Part shown: piece by piece, positions 10,903 through 23,700 of the stretch
Position numbering within the stretch: position 1 is the stretch's first letter
How the letters are laid out: each line of letters begins with the position of its first letter
Assembly: GCA_964017235.1 (NCBI GenBank)
Contig: OZ024931.1
Span: forward strand, 140,556,033-140,620,032
Length of the DNA: 64,000 bases
Direction of reading: 5' to 3'
Source of the DNA: Sabellastarte sp. h YS-2021
Taxonomy: Eukaryota; Annelida; Polychaeta; Sabellida; Sabellidae
Program-made: the position numbers and the translations under genes
The notes under the pieces: generated by a model
Database searches by the model: none
The model's input: the letters and a program-made list of their open reading frames with translations, nothing else
Told to the model about the DNA's origin: nothing

Positions 10903-12777
10903 ACGCTTTCCAAGCTGGTAGTTCCTTTCCGGCTTGAGAAGTTGTTTTAGCAGTGTCTTGAGGTTTCCAACCAGTACTGTAGGGTTGGTATCTCTGTTTT
11001 CTGCCTCTACCGGCGAACCCCCCGCGGCCCGGGCCGGGCTGGGAAGTACGTCGGGAAGCTTCTAATTGGTTTATTTCATCCTCAGCTTTTCTAATAGCAG
11101 CATCTGGAAATAGCCCATATCCATTCAGGGGGCAATTTCTCAAGGAATTGAAAGTATCTGGTTTAATCCCCGGTTTCACAGCTTCCAAGTATGAATCCCT
11201 ACGGAGTAGGGTCAAATTTGCCATCTGCACAAATGTAAAGTCTGCCAAATGTTGTAGAGATTTACCCATGGCGAAACTGACATTCTGGTTAAATGAAGAT
11301 AAATACAAAAGTTCATCCAATGCACCTTGAGCTTTGACAGAAGACTTGCCTTTCTTAAGTTCACTTTGTAAAATATGCAATTGTTCTTGGAAGGCATCCT
11401 GTATCTTGGTAATACAGCGATTAAACCCCGCTGACTGGTTGCAAATATATGAAGACTCTTTTGCTGCTTTCTCCCACTTACGCATAGTGTCTTGTGATAG
11501 TGGGCGGGATGGAGGCTGAGGAGATGCAGAAGATATGGTTGAAATCCTGGGGAATGAACTATTTATCTTCGCCGCATCATTTGGCCAAGAATTCACTGAT
11601 TTACCCGGCCTAGTTGGATCTGTAGGCTCCGCCGGGTGTATCCCATACCATCTGCTCTGGGATTTGGGGGGTCTGAGGAATTGGTCCACATGCAGGCCAC
11701 CTGGATCACTAGATTTTGAAGGATAACCTTCTATCAGTACAAGGTTTAGAGTCTCTAGTTTTCGGCACAACCAATCTTCCGGAGGAAGATCCACAGAAAT
11801 CTTGCCCACAGGTTGAGAACGGTGACCTGCCCAAGGATTATCAGTGCGGGATTGAGGAGAAAACTCCAGGTCAGGAATGTGTGTCCATCCCATGAACGCG
11901 CGGACGCCTCTCACAGTCTCGCGGTAATTTTGATCTTCACTGAGGACCCGGTCCGGGTCTGAGGTTTCTAAGTCTGGGGATTCCTCTGCGTCAGATAACT
12001 CACCCTCTTCAAATGTTTCCTGAGGATTGACATCGCGGAAGGTGACCGGCCCGGAGCCGGAAGAAGGTTGTTGAAATGCAGCTTGAGAGGAAGCAGACAT
12101 AGCAGCTGACGACACAGTAGCCACCGGAGCAGGGTGTTTAAACATAGGTTCTGCTTCCGGGTCGAGGTTTTGAAGTGGAGATTGTCTGTCAGCAATTGAA
12201 AAATCCTGATCTCTAGGCTCATCTGGGCCAACAGCCGGACAAAAAAGGGTGTCTGGGAAAGAGCACCTGCTGGAGCAGCATGAGAGACCGGTACTTTGAC
12301 CGGAGAAAATGTTGGATTTTGTACAGGTGAGGAGCGATGTCCTAAAGTGATAAGCGCCTCAAACCTGGCCATACGAGTGGCCCACTTTTCGTCCAGTTCC
12401 TGAAGATCTTTCTTAAACTGAGGTACAGGAAGGGACAAATCCGGAGCAGGAGAAACAGATACAGCAGGTTCTTGTTCTGGTTGGGCATCAAGTACTACCA
12501 CAGAAGACGGATCGACTAACACTTCCTTTGCTTTAGCCTTTTCCTTTCTGAGTTTATAGGTAGGAGTACTTAACTTGAGCACTTGCTCCGGGGTAAGGAC
12601 ACTGCAAAAGTCACACTGCAGATTCTGAACACAAGGGTCATCACCCTGTCCTTTCTCGCGACAACGCGCACACCTACTATGTTTGTCAAATGAAGCCATA
12701 ATATGGCCACACGCACCCTTTTTCTGTCCTGGAGATGCCATGATAGAACAGTTAACTAATGGCAACACTTCCGACAC
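10811..12777 (-). pseudogene. DIRS gag-like gene with one frame break
   Basis: The N-terminal part reads from 12777 (ATG; a second ATG before ASPGQKKG at 12741). It has a Cys/His cluster of the form CGHIMxxFDKHSRCxRC...C..C, typical of DIRS ORF1. The frame changes at a six-T run (minus strand, 12246-12241). Beyond it the other frame continues acidic, Pro-rich sequence, then a helical central region (TMRKWEKAAKESSYICNQ) and an Arg/Gly-rich nucleic-acid-binding tail. The stop TGA at 10813-10811 overlaps the RT start as ATGA, suggesting coupled termination and re-initiation. The break may be a mutation, a sequencing error at the homopolymer, or programmed. Confidence 0.85.
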
Positions 12778-12854
12778 AAATTAAACAGATATAACACAAT
12801 ATAAAAACTAAAGAGTTCACAGATAAAAATCCACAACTTTAAATATCGCGCCAA

Positions 12855-13027
12855 ACGAAAAAGATGCTATGACGTCACGTCCCTCTGGCGAGTGAGGCAG
12901 GAACTAGGCCACCTGGCGTGTGGATTGTAGTGTGCCGGTCCTGCCGGGGGTGAAACCCGGGACGTCTTTTTCTTTCGTTTGGCGGGACCGGCTGGCGCCG
13001 GGCTATAGCTATCGTCTGGTAGGTAAG
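12855..13027 (-). repeat. DIRS inverted terminal repeat (element 5' side)
   Basis: Partner of 6906-7078. It lies upstream of gag in element orientation, so it is expected to carry the promoter. Confidence 0.95.
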
Positions 13028-13047
13028 ATGTATTAACGCAATGAAAT

Positions 13048-13880
13048 CTTCAAGTAAAATATTGCTAAAAAATCCAATGGAATCGTCAAATATTTTTTTA
13101 CGCATACATGAGCTCTGTAGTCCATCTACTGGTAGTATTTGATCTTAAATCAGAAAATATTAAGAATTAAAACCACCACGAAAATCTGTGACCTCATTAA
13201 TATTAATGAGTTGTCCGTGAATTTTGATCCAGTAAAATATTTTTCTAGGGAATTCCGACAGATACGTAGTATACTACGCCAATAGGGTCACCACCGGCTT
13301 CACTGCCATGGCCTGTTGTGGTAACAATCCAGTCTACTGTAAGTTTCGTTTTTCTTGCAGCCATTTTTTATATAATCATCCACTTTCAGCTTAATTTTAT
13401 ATTTTTGGGTATAATATGTCCAAATACTGTCTGTACCTCATAATATATTTGAGTTTGTAAACGATCACGAAACCAAAATCGTCTACAGGCATTATTCGAA
13501 GAACGTTTCGACGGAAAAATCAAAACCTAGACAAACTCTCGCTCCACGCATCGTTTCGATTTCTTTGATCTCTCGTCTTTTCGCTTCGTATATATATCCC
13601 ACATTGCCTTCTGCTGAATGCGTTCTTTTACAATCTTGTCCCCGCATACTTCGATGAAATCCGCGAGCAAAAGCAAATTAATGCGAGATATCGCAGAAAA
13701 CGCATCCTAGAAGCAACTCTGAGATTCCTATGGCAAAGTTAACCCAGATCATACCAGATTTGCTGTTTGCACTTGGAAACCTATACAGTTGCAGCCAAAT
13801 CAAAATATTCTAATATGTAATAGAATTTAAACAATACAGAAAGTCAGGGAAAGAACATTATACAAGTATAATGGTAAATG
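13048..13880. other. Intergenic stretch between DIRS element and hnRNP 3' end
   Basis: 13048-13260 holds a dispersed repeat with TCATTAATATTAATGA. 13260-13730 is richer in CpG than its surroundings. It contains ATGGCCTGTTGTGG followed by a GTAAGT donor at 13340-13345 on the plus strand, which could be a short first exon, but no continuation is recognised. Nothing else is supported. Confidence 0.35.
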
Positions 13881-13905
13881 AAAAATGAAATACAATAACA
13901 CCGAT

Positions 13906-13911
13906 TTTATT
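13906..13911 (-). terminator. Candidate polyadenylation signal of the hnRNP gene
   Basis: On the minus strand 13911-13906 reads AATAAA, about 750 nt after the stop codon. The A+T-rich stretch between is a plausible 3' UTR. Inferred from position only. Confidence 0.4.
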
Positions 13912-14657
13912 AAAATCAATATATACATTAGTTGACCTCTTAAGTACCATAGGTGTAAGATAACCCAAGCTTCCATCATTACAGAGAAGGGTAAACTTTA
14001 ACTGGAGGTCACTTTTTTGCCAAGCTATGCATCCGACCGTTATCAAAAATGTAGAATTTAAAAACATCAGAAATATAAAAATAAAATTCAGAAATGCAAG
14101 GTTAGAGTACTATAAGCCGGACAATAATTTTGAAGATACCAACACATGTAACATTTCAATTGCATGACAAAATTCTTAAATGCATTAAAATGGTCTTTTG
14201 AAATAGTGTCCACCTCTTGCTAACACTTGACAAAATCTAGTGGTGAAATAGCAGTATGTTGTAATGTATTTTTCCAGAAGGTTTCTTCCATTCATTTTCA
14301 GTATCAGATCAGTCTATTTTTCTTTTGATTACATCTGTCAACAGGAATGGAGCCTTCATCTATCGATCATTGGAATGAACATCTCTTTTATGACCTGTAA
14401 AACACAAATCCCATTAAAATTCACACAAATCCCAAAATTACTTTGTGTTTTATCAGAATTTGTTAACCTTCAAGCTTAATATACTGAAAAATTACATCAC
14501 AGTTGAGCAAGAGTGAAACAGAAAATAGCATACAAAAAGGTTCAAAAGTGTGTATATTATTCAAGTATAGGTGCAATCATAAAGGGAAATCAAATAGAAA
14601 GTATGTACTATATGATTGAGCTTACCATTACAAATTTAAGGGGACAAATGAGGATTC

Positions 14658-14761
14658 TTATTGCCTTGCATATGGGTGATAGCTGCCGCCACCTCTCCCA
14701 CCACCTTGACCGGTTGTTTTCTGTTTACCGTAATTACTGGCTTGTTGTGTCTGCTGCTGAC
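14658..14761 (-). CDS. hnRNP terminal coding exon 9 and stop
   Basis: The acceptor is ctcag. The exon encodes [14 protein letters not shown], a last RGG patch (GGGRGGGS) and the C-terminus YHPYARQ, then TAA at 14660-14658. A short aromatic/basic end of the form (Y)xPY is typical of hnRNP A/B and D proteins. Confidence 0.9.
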
Positions 14762-17700
14762 CTGAGAATGAACACGCATGGTTATTATTAGAGAGTGACA
14801 CGCAAAAACGCAGTCTTCAGAACACTTGATTTTCTTAGTGTATTTTAGAGAGTGAGAAAGGAGTTACAAAAGCTAATCAGCTAGTATTAACAATCAGGGA
14901 TACAGAAAAAAAAAAACTACTCCAGAAAGACTAAATATAAATATATATAATATATATATTAGAATATATATAGAAATATCCAGGTGTTTCACTCTACCAC
15001 AACAACAGCAACAACAATCTTTTTCCGCCCTGTTTTATACATTTTTGCCCCAAAATTTTCAAAGGTGTGGAAAGTAATTGTGAAAAGCAGCATTTTTTGA
15101 GAAGGGATCAGAAAGCATTGATCACAGCAGCTGTGTGAAGTAAGACTGAGAAGACTTACCGCCCTGTTGACCTGCATTGCCATACCATGAACCATAACCA
15201 TCGTAACTACCTACAAAACATATCATCTTTTGCTAGAATGCAGTAAAACTGGTCAATTAAATAGCAATATTAGGAGTAGTGCTTTATGTTTCTGGAGGCA
15301 TCAGGATCTCGGTTATTCCTGTAGCTTTTTTTTTCGGTAGTGGTTAAGGTTTCAATGTTACTACTGACACGGTTAACAGTTTCTGGGAGGTCCAAATTTT
15401 TGGTACATTAAATATTTATTCAACAATGGTCATGCAGCAGTATTTTTACCAAGTTAAACATCAAATAAATTCATCTTAAATTCAACATGAAAGTACTGCC
15501 CCTTCTCATTTTATTCTTCGAAACTGAATCTCAAGAATTGGCATTTACTAAACTTTGCAGAGAACATGAAGAATTACATGAATATAGGAGCACTTCAAAA
15601 AACTGAGCCATTGTACCTGTATTCTGATAGTTGCTATAGGTTCCATTTGTGTTGTAGTTGTTCCAGCCCTGGTTATAATAGTTGTCATAGTAGTTGTTTC
15701 CGCTTCCATAGTTCCCAGTGTTGTAGTAGTCATACTGGCCACTACCTCCACTACCATAATTTGGATAGTAGCTGTTATAATCATAGCTCTGCTGACCACC
15801 ACCCCATCCACCCTGGTTCCAACCTTGTCCTTGGTTGCCACCTGAAACAGTAGAAGACTTTATATTTAACAATTCTCTAAGGAAATCAAAAAATTCTATA
15901 GAACATTGGATAAGGGTATTTTTTCAGATTTCAGATATTCCACATTTCCAGATTTTAAATATTCCACATTTCAGACAATTCTATGTGTTGACAATCAAGA
16001 TGTAGATTGAACCATACTGTTAAAGTATTTTACTGAAATAGTCTATCGTAATACCGATGCCACCTACAATGTAGCAGCAACAAGAGGGGTTCAACTGCAG
16101 CACTACAAACTTCGCACAACTGACAATTAGGACTTACCTCTGCCCCTACCACGGCCCCCTCGGCCTCTGTCAAAACCACCCCGGCCGCCTCGTCCTCCAT
16201 AGCCTCCCCAACTTTGCTGGCCCCAACCCCCCTGTCCGTCTTGTCTTGGGGTGGCCTTCTTCACGTCTACCTACACAGAAGATGGAACAACACTTAGTGA
16301 TCTGTTAAAACCTACTGAAACCACCAGCCAGCTTACTGGTTCCACAGCTGAGCAGAAAGCTGTCCTTATAAAAGGAATCACAGGAGTTTGGATTTTTGTG
16401 AACTGGCTGGTGGCTTATATAGTAACTTTGATTTAAACATGTTAAAAAGCAGACAGTCAACACTGACTGACTACTTCAATAACGTTTATACAATTAACTG
16501 GGTTCACATGTCAACCATAAGAGACGGAACAAATTACTATCACTAACATTAGCTTAACTTTGGCTTGTATATTTCAAGGCAAGGTTAATGAAAAATTTTT
16601 AAAGAAATTTTTCCATACAATAAACATTTTAACAAGAGAATATTTGATCAAGAAAGTTAACAGGATGACTGAAATTGAATATATAGTCCTCTATGGTTGA
16701 AACAACAGTATTCATGTTAACATTAACTATAAGCAGGTACAAAATCAGTGGGCCGAGGACTAAATGGGTAACCTTTGTTTTGCAATCGGACTGAAGTCCA
16801 AGGCAGCTACCTCATTATGAGTTCCTTTGTCTCTTCACATAACCTCCACTGGCTGGAAAGTGCAACAAAACACCATTTCAGTATGTGTCAATGAGTGTCA
16901 TGAAAGCTTCATTACCGTACACTATTTACCAGTTACACATTACATTAACCAAACCAGTTTAACTAGTGACTGCTGTGAACTTATACACTACAACATGATG
17001 CTTTCACGTAAATTATCTGCAAATTGATCTGAAAAAAGGCAAATTAACACAAAGCTACAATTAAAATTAAACTATGTGGCATAAAAACACAGGTCTCATC
17101 AGTTAGGAAAGAGAGCTTTATACAATCATCAACAATTAGCCTGCAAGGAAAGAAGAAAGCTTTTTTAAAAAGTCTGCATTATTCTTAAAAGTTAAAAGTC
17201 TTTATTTTATTTGCAGTTTTCTTACCTCTTTTCCACTGATCATCTGCTTAGGATCCCAACAGGCCTTCTCTGCCATATCCTCATTATCAAAAGTAATGAA
17301 ACAGAAGGCTCTTCTCTGTTGTTTCATTTTATCATAGGGCAGATCCAATTCCATCACCTGCAAGTACAAAAGCTTCACTAATCTTGCCATACCAATACTT
17401 GATATATAGAAATGTGACGAACATTGCTTGTCCCTAAAACCAAAGTAAGTTAATTTAGTGCCAACATAGCCCAAGTTAGGCAATCATGTCACAGGGTCTG
17501 GACTCATTTTCTACAAGATCCATAATATGTCACAATTATGAAACATTTTGCAATGGCAAATTTGATCATTTCCCAGGATTCGAATGGTTGACTGTACATT
17601 ATAATTATGTCAAGTCAAAAATCGTTCCTAATCAAATTTAGGTTTAAACATCCTGTGCAACCCACCCAGGGTCATATTTAGGGATGTCACTACTAGCTGA

Positions 17701-20700
17701 TTAATCGATGATTAGAATATTGCAATCTATCGGTGTCATATTTAATGGATGAATAATCGTTCAATGCAGTAAAAGATAGGAAAAGGCCTGAATCCATTAA
17801 TATATGCAAATTGTCAGAGAAAAATTAAAGTTAAAATCCAACAACAGCCATGTTTACTGCATTGTTTATACATTCACATAAAACAGAAGTATCATTCACC
17901 TCTTATATCGGCCACTTCCTGTCTGAAATAAACGAAGCAGAAGTCGCAGGACAACGACAAATTTATTAAAATTTACAGATTATAGACATACATTTCCATT
18001 TTATTTCATATATTTATCATTTGATTGTTATTCAGCATCAACACGAATAATACCCGACATTACCAATCAGCCAACATAAAAAAGTTGAGTCGTGACACCC
18101 GTAGTCCTACTATGACAGACCCTCAGCAAAGCCACTTACAGTGGATTATCCCTCAACATAAGGAGTCACAACCTAAAGAGTTACCAATTCAGAGCATTTT
18201 ATCTATTATGTAGAATATACAAAATGGGTGTATTTACATATTACTTGTGCTGTTATCAGCGATTTCTGAAGATTGGGGAACACCTGTTAGAAACGATCTG
18301 AACTCGAGTAAATGAAAAAAATATATATAAATAAAATAACAATGTACAAATATTGTGATTACTTTTTTACGTTTTAGGAAATACGTTTTGTTTAAAGTTG
18401 CAAAGATGTTGATTTATTGCATACATATCAAAATTTTAATGGCACCTGACCCACAACTTTCACCTAGGAGGGATGGGAAAAATGTATTTCACATGCATCC
18501 ACAAAAACACGGAGTGTTCCACAAGGTTAACCTTAACACTCTATTGTAGTGGTGGGAACAGTAAACCGGTATGTGGTTTTTCGTTTGTTTCTTGCATAAA
18601 TAACGAAATAGCATCGGAGATGCCCGTACCCCACAGCATAGGGAAATATATTTAACATCACGAGACATAGAAGTAGTGTATCGGTACAAAGTTCAGGATA
18701 GTTTCAGAGCACTGTCAGTTGTATAATCGTCCAAACAATGTTTAAATAGAGAAAATAATGTCTAAGAGAAAGATAATGTATGTGTAAAGATGAAGTATTA
18801 AAACAAGACACTTCAATAATAAGACAACAGCATTAATCAGTGAAGTAAACATTACGACACGCTTTATCTACATCTGGCATGGTCGCATTATGGTTTGGAT
18901 GTTTTGAATATTACCATACACACAGTGGCAATACATTCAATGAATGCTTTTGTGTGGTGTTGGAACAAAGCTTGTGGCTCACTTGATGAAATTCCATGTT
19001 ACAATGGGAAGTTGCAAAAGTAAAATTCTTCATGAATTCTAACATGACTTTAACCGTGCTTAATCTGCATCAAAAGACGGACCAAAGGTGCAACAAGATT
19101 TTAAAGGATAAGGTCACTACGGAGAGGTAAAAGGTCAAATCAAGGTCACACCATGATGCTGCACACCTACACCCCCTAACCAATATCCCTACCAAGCATC
19201 AAATTCCTACACCTTGCGCTTTCCGAGATACAGTCCCAACAAGATTTTATAGGTCAAGGTCACTATGGCAAGGTCAAAGGTCAAATCACGTTGCACACCT
19301 ACACCCTCTAACCAATGTCCCTACCAAGTATCAACTTCCTACACTTTATGGTTTCCGGGATATAGCCCAGACAAGATTTTATAGGTCAAGGTCACTACAG
19401 CAAGGTCAAATCAAGGTCAGACCATGACGTTGCACACCTACACCCCCTGACCAATGTCCCTACCAAATATCAACTTCCTACACCTTACGGTTTCCAAATT
19501 ATAGCCTGGACAAGATTTTATAGGTCAAGGTCACTATGGCAAGGTCAAATCAAGGTCAGACCATGACGTTGCACACCTACACCCCCTAACCAATGTCCCT
19601 ACCAAATATCAACTTCCTACACCTTACAGTTCCTGTGATATAGCTCGGGACAAGTTTTTACAGGTCAAGGTCACTACAGCAAGGTAAAAGGTCAAATCAA
19701 GGTCACACCATGATGTTGCACACCTACAACCCCTAACCAATGTCTCTACCAAGTAAAAACTTCTACACCTTACAGATTCTGAGATATAGCAGACAAGATT
19801 TTCAAACTCAAGGTCACTGTGGCAAGGTCAAATCAAGGTCAGACCATGACGTTGCACACCTACACCCCCTAACCAATGTCCCTACCGAGTATCAACTTCC
19901 TACACCTTACAGTTTCTGAGATACAGCCAGGACAAACTTTTTCCCGCTGACCGCCCATCCGGAAACCACGGGTGAAAACAATACCCAGTCAGCCCTTAAA
20001 AATTGGCAAAGAATATTTGGGAACCGGTTATTGAAAACATCATCATTTTAGGCCATATAATGGCTGATATTTCATCAAAACGACAAAAAACATACATATT
20101 TGGTGAAATGTCACATTTTACTTTATACTTAGCAGAAATTATGTTTATGTACCTAATAATATTTTGCAAAAGCCATTTCCAGGTTCAAGTTTTGCCTCAT
20201 GTACACCGGGTGAATACTTTTTAATGCACACTATCAAGTAGTGCTGTCACTCGCTGGTGCAAATGAGCATCGAATATCGCCCACGTTGGCCGACCGAGTA
20301 CCGACATATGTCGACTTTATAAACTCACCTCAAAACGAAACTATTTAATTAAAATGTAAAATAATTAGTGATCTCAACGGGTACCCGGATATCCGGGTAC
20401 CCGATTTGTTTATTTGGGGTTTTACGTCGCTTTCAACACTGTACAGGTCATATCACGACGGGTAGTTGGAAGGGCAGAGGAAACCAGTACATAGAGTTCG
20501 CTAGGGTTGTGTACTGTAAACTGCCGACCAACGGCAAGCAACTACCAGCTTTCCCACTTACGGCCATGACGGGGATCGAACCCCGGCCGCAGAGGTGGGA
20601 GGCATGAGTGTTACCACTCTGCCACCGTGGCCCCCATCCGGGTACCCGAACCCTGAATACTTACCCGAATCTGAAATCTCATACCCGAGTACCCGAATCC

Positions 20701-23700
20701 AAGCTTATTTCTGTTAATATCGCCCACATTGGCTGACCAAGTATAGACGTATCTGGACTTCATTAATTCACTTTAAAATGAAACTATTCAATTAAAATGC
20801 ATAATAACATTGTTTTCTCACCCTTGTACACCGTTTATAGTATTTTATAGAGCTGAAACGATTATTCGTACTAGTCGATTAGTAGGTTATCAAAGCACTA
20901 GTCGACGCCAATGTTATGAAGTCGGTTAATTGTTTTCCTTATACATCACCATATAGCAGATTTTACGCGATCGTTGGAACTATGAGTATCTCGAGTTAAG
21001 ACCTTAAAACGTATCAAATTAAAGCATTTTATATGCATTTTATTTTTAAAATATAAAAAATATTACATTATTGGCCAATTATCCAATAATCTGGTGAATT
21101 CTTTGCTTTTAAGCATCTCGCGATCCGCCATTTTGTTTGTTTACATCGGGAACCATCCGGAACACACACGTTTTCGGTATTTCTCATACATGCTAAACGT
21201 CAGAAACAATTAATCGATTAGTCGACGGTTAATGCAAGCGACTACCCGGCTACCAAAATTTGCTAATCGTTTCAGCCTTAGTATTTTATTTGTCTTTTAT
21301 TTTAGTTGTTTATACATCGTCAAATACCGGAACCCTTTGAAAATCGTCAGTATATCAACACAGTTTCTTAATTCCGAGTCCATAAAACGCTGTATATTGG
21401 CCATATATAGTGACATGCACTCCTTAAATAAATAAGAGTACAATATTTTCACACAGTAGTTAATAATTTTACTTTAATAAAATTAACTTACAACCTGAAA
21501 TAAAAATAAAGTTTCAATTCCGAAACTACATTCGAGTAGTAGTGTAATGCTCTTGTGATAGGTCATGTGACTCCATTTTTATATAAACAACCGTGTTTTG
21601 AATGTACAGAAGTCTTTTTTTATTTAACCTTTCTTCCGTGCAATATTGTTTTGAATGCAAAACCGTGGTCAACAAGAAATAAAGCAAATGGTTGTATCCC
21701 ATTATTTCTGTAGGTTTTAAGTCTGTAAACATGGAGATATTTGTAGTTTCAGCTATTATCGCCCATCGGCGCGGGTACCCGCCCGCTGAAACCACTGCAT
21801 ACCCGGTCCTAGTAAAAAGGGTTTATTGAGAACACTAAAAATAATATATTGTTACTCACCCGAATACATCATTTTAGGGTCATATTTGTCCTTTTATTTC
21901 GGTTGTTTATGCATTGTCAAACGTAGGAACACTTTGAAAACCGTCAGTATATTAAAATAATTATCTAATTCCGACTTTATAAAGTGCTGCATAATAACAT
22001 TATAATATCATGTACGCCTAAAATAAATACAACTGCAGTGTTTTTAAAGATTATTTGAAAGCTTTACATCAATTAAATTGACTTAATAAGCATGAAAAAA
22101 AAATAAAGATGCAATTCCGAAACTACATTCGAGCAATGGTTTAATGCTTTCCTGATAGGTCATGTGACTAGATTTGTACGTACTGTGTTGTCAAAAGACC
22201 GAATATATATTTCAAAATACTGAATAACCCTTCACTTTTAAAAGATATTCTGTCTTTATTATATAAATATGCTAATATCTTTGCAATCGGATTTGAAAAA
22301 AACGCATCCGATTATCGCCCATAATAGACCTAGCAAATGATAGTATCGGAAGTAGCGAGTGTCGCGACAGCACTACTATCAAGCATACGAAATACCAGAT
22401 TTTGTTCATTTCAAAGCCCCGGTAACCTGTTTTGATTTCTGTAAACAGTCCCACCACTACTCTATTGCCATGCTAACCTTAGCTGACAGTAAATTGCTTT
22501 AAGAAACCTACCTTTCCATACTTTTCAAAATGTGCCTTTATCTCGTCTTCTGATGTAGAGGGGTCCAGACCACCAACAAAAACTTTCTTCACAGGCTCAG
22601 GTTTCGGTCTGGCATGTGCCCTCTTGGGATCTATGGTCCTCCCATGTAACGCATGTGGTTCACTCTGTTTAACAACCTGTTACGAAGCAAGTGTAAGAAT
22701 AGAACTGGGGAAAATTTAACTTCTGCAATAATAATCCGTAACCTGAAACAGGACAGAAAACGTCAGAATAGACAGGACATCAATTCAGTAAAAAACGAAT
22801 CATTTCTGACCCACCCCACTTGCAATATCTCCACTCATTTCAACATTCTACACTGTGCAATTTTCAAATGGCTTGTGAAAACATTTAAGCTGTGGTTAAT
22901 TAATTTGGAATAGACTATTGTTAAATTATTAAATTACATAAAATTTGATGCAACCGACAATTAACACACCTTGTCAACTGATGAATTGTCACTGAATAGT
23001 ACAAATCCAAATCCTCTAGATCTGCCAGTTACTGGATCTGTCTTCAGGGTTGAGTCCAGAACATCACCATAGTTGCCAAAGTAGTCCTTCAGATCCTCTG
23101 AAATAAAATGAGGTGGTTCTAGCAAATAAAGTTACTAACCAACATAAGAATGTCATAAAAGTAAATTAACCTGGACAAGTAAATGCTTAGATAGATACCT
23201 ATCTAAGTTTGTGTTTACACAGAGGTAAGTATTTTCAACTAGATTGCGCCGACTCGTTGCCAACCTATCCCCAGACAGGCCATGTCTCACACCAATGGGA
23301 TTCACTGGGTATTTTTTGTGGCACCCTTTTTGTGTGATCAGACCTTTTTTTCAAAATTTTTGTCAATTTAAAAAAAACTCATCTGTTAGACATCTACTTA
23401 AAGCCTTGGTTTTTGGCACACGAGAAAAGAACATATTACTATATTCCCAGGTGAGATTTCAGCTGTATCAGTCGCATAGTACGAGTTCTAGGGCTTAAAA
23501 GTGGCAATAATTCAATAAATTGGGGTCTATGGGCATATCAGAGACTTAAGGTGACCTTAAAATTTAAGTTGCAGACTTAAAATTTTCACAAAGATTACAT
23601 GCAACAATTATATCTACTACAGAGACTCGTCAGACTTGCCACTTCAAGGGCCAAATATGAGGAAAATATCGAAAAAGGGTTTCACGGGTGGGTGTCTATG

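Larger units (their letters stand above)
6864..13047 (-). mobile_element. DIRS-type tyrosine-recombinase retrotransposon, nearly intact (6.2 kb)
   Basis: Inverted terminal repeats (6906-7078 and 12855-13027), an internal complementary region (7134-7231), and minus-strand gag, RT/RNase H and tyrosine recombinase frames: the full DIRS plan. DIRS elements integrate with a tyrosine recombinase and leave no target duplication. The internal complementary region pairs with sequence just outside each ITR up to 6863/6864 and 13046/13047, which marks the ends to within one base. The two ITRs differ at only about two positions, so insertion looks recent. Frame breaks exist in gag (near 12241-12246) and the recombinase (near 7921-7925). 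Confidence 0.95.
20239..22375. mobile_element. hAT-type element, non-autonomous, 2.1 kb (in hnRNP intron 4)
   Basis: The ends TAGTGCTGTC...GACAGCACTA are inverted repeats, with the match continuing into an ACTCGCT block. They are flanked by an exact 8-bp duplication CTATCAAG (20231-20238 and 22376-22383). Eight-base duplications and TAGTG-type ends are hallmarks of hAT transposons. No transposase frame is present. It contains a SINE and a second hAT-like element. Confidence 0.88.
17358..22511 (-). other. hnRNP intron 4 (5.15 kb)
   Basis: Donor at 22511 (gtaggt), acceptor at 17358 (ttgcag). Besides the elements listed, 17360-18870 and 19991-20230 show only A+T-rich sequence with short spurious frames. 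Confidence 0.85.

Noticed and set aside
12875-13105. Minus-strand 76-aa frame at the DIRS right end
   Set aside because: Lies in the inverted terminal repeat; similarity to the other ITR explains it.
15548-15853. Thr/Met-rich minus frame and Cys/Ser-rich plus frame over hnRNP exon 7
   Set aside because: Shadows of the real Gly/Tyr-rich exon in other frames.
16251-16436. 61-aa plus-strand frame
   Set aside because: Overlaps hnRNP exon 6 antisense; no domain, no splice or promoter context.
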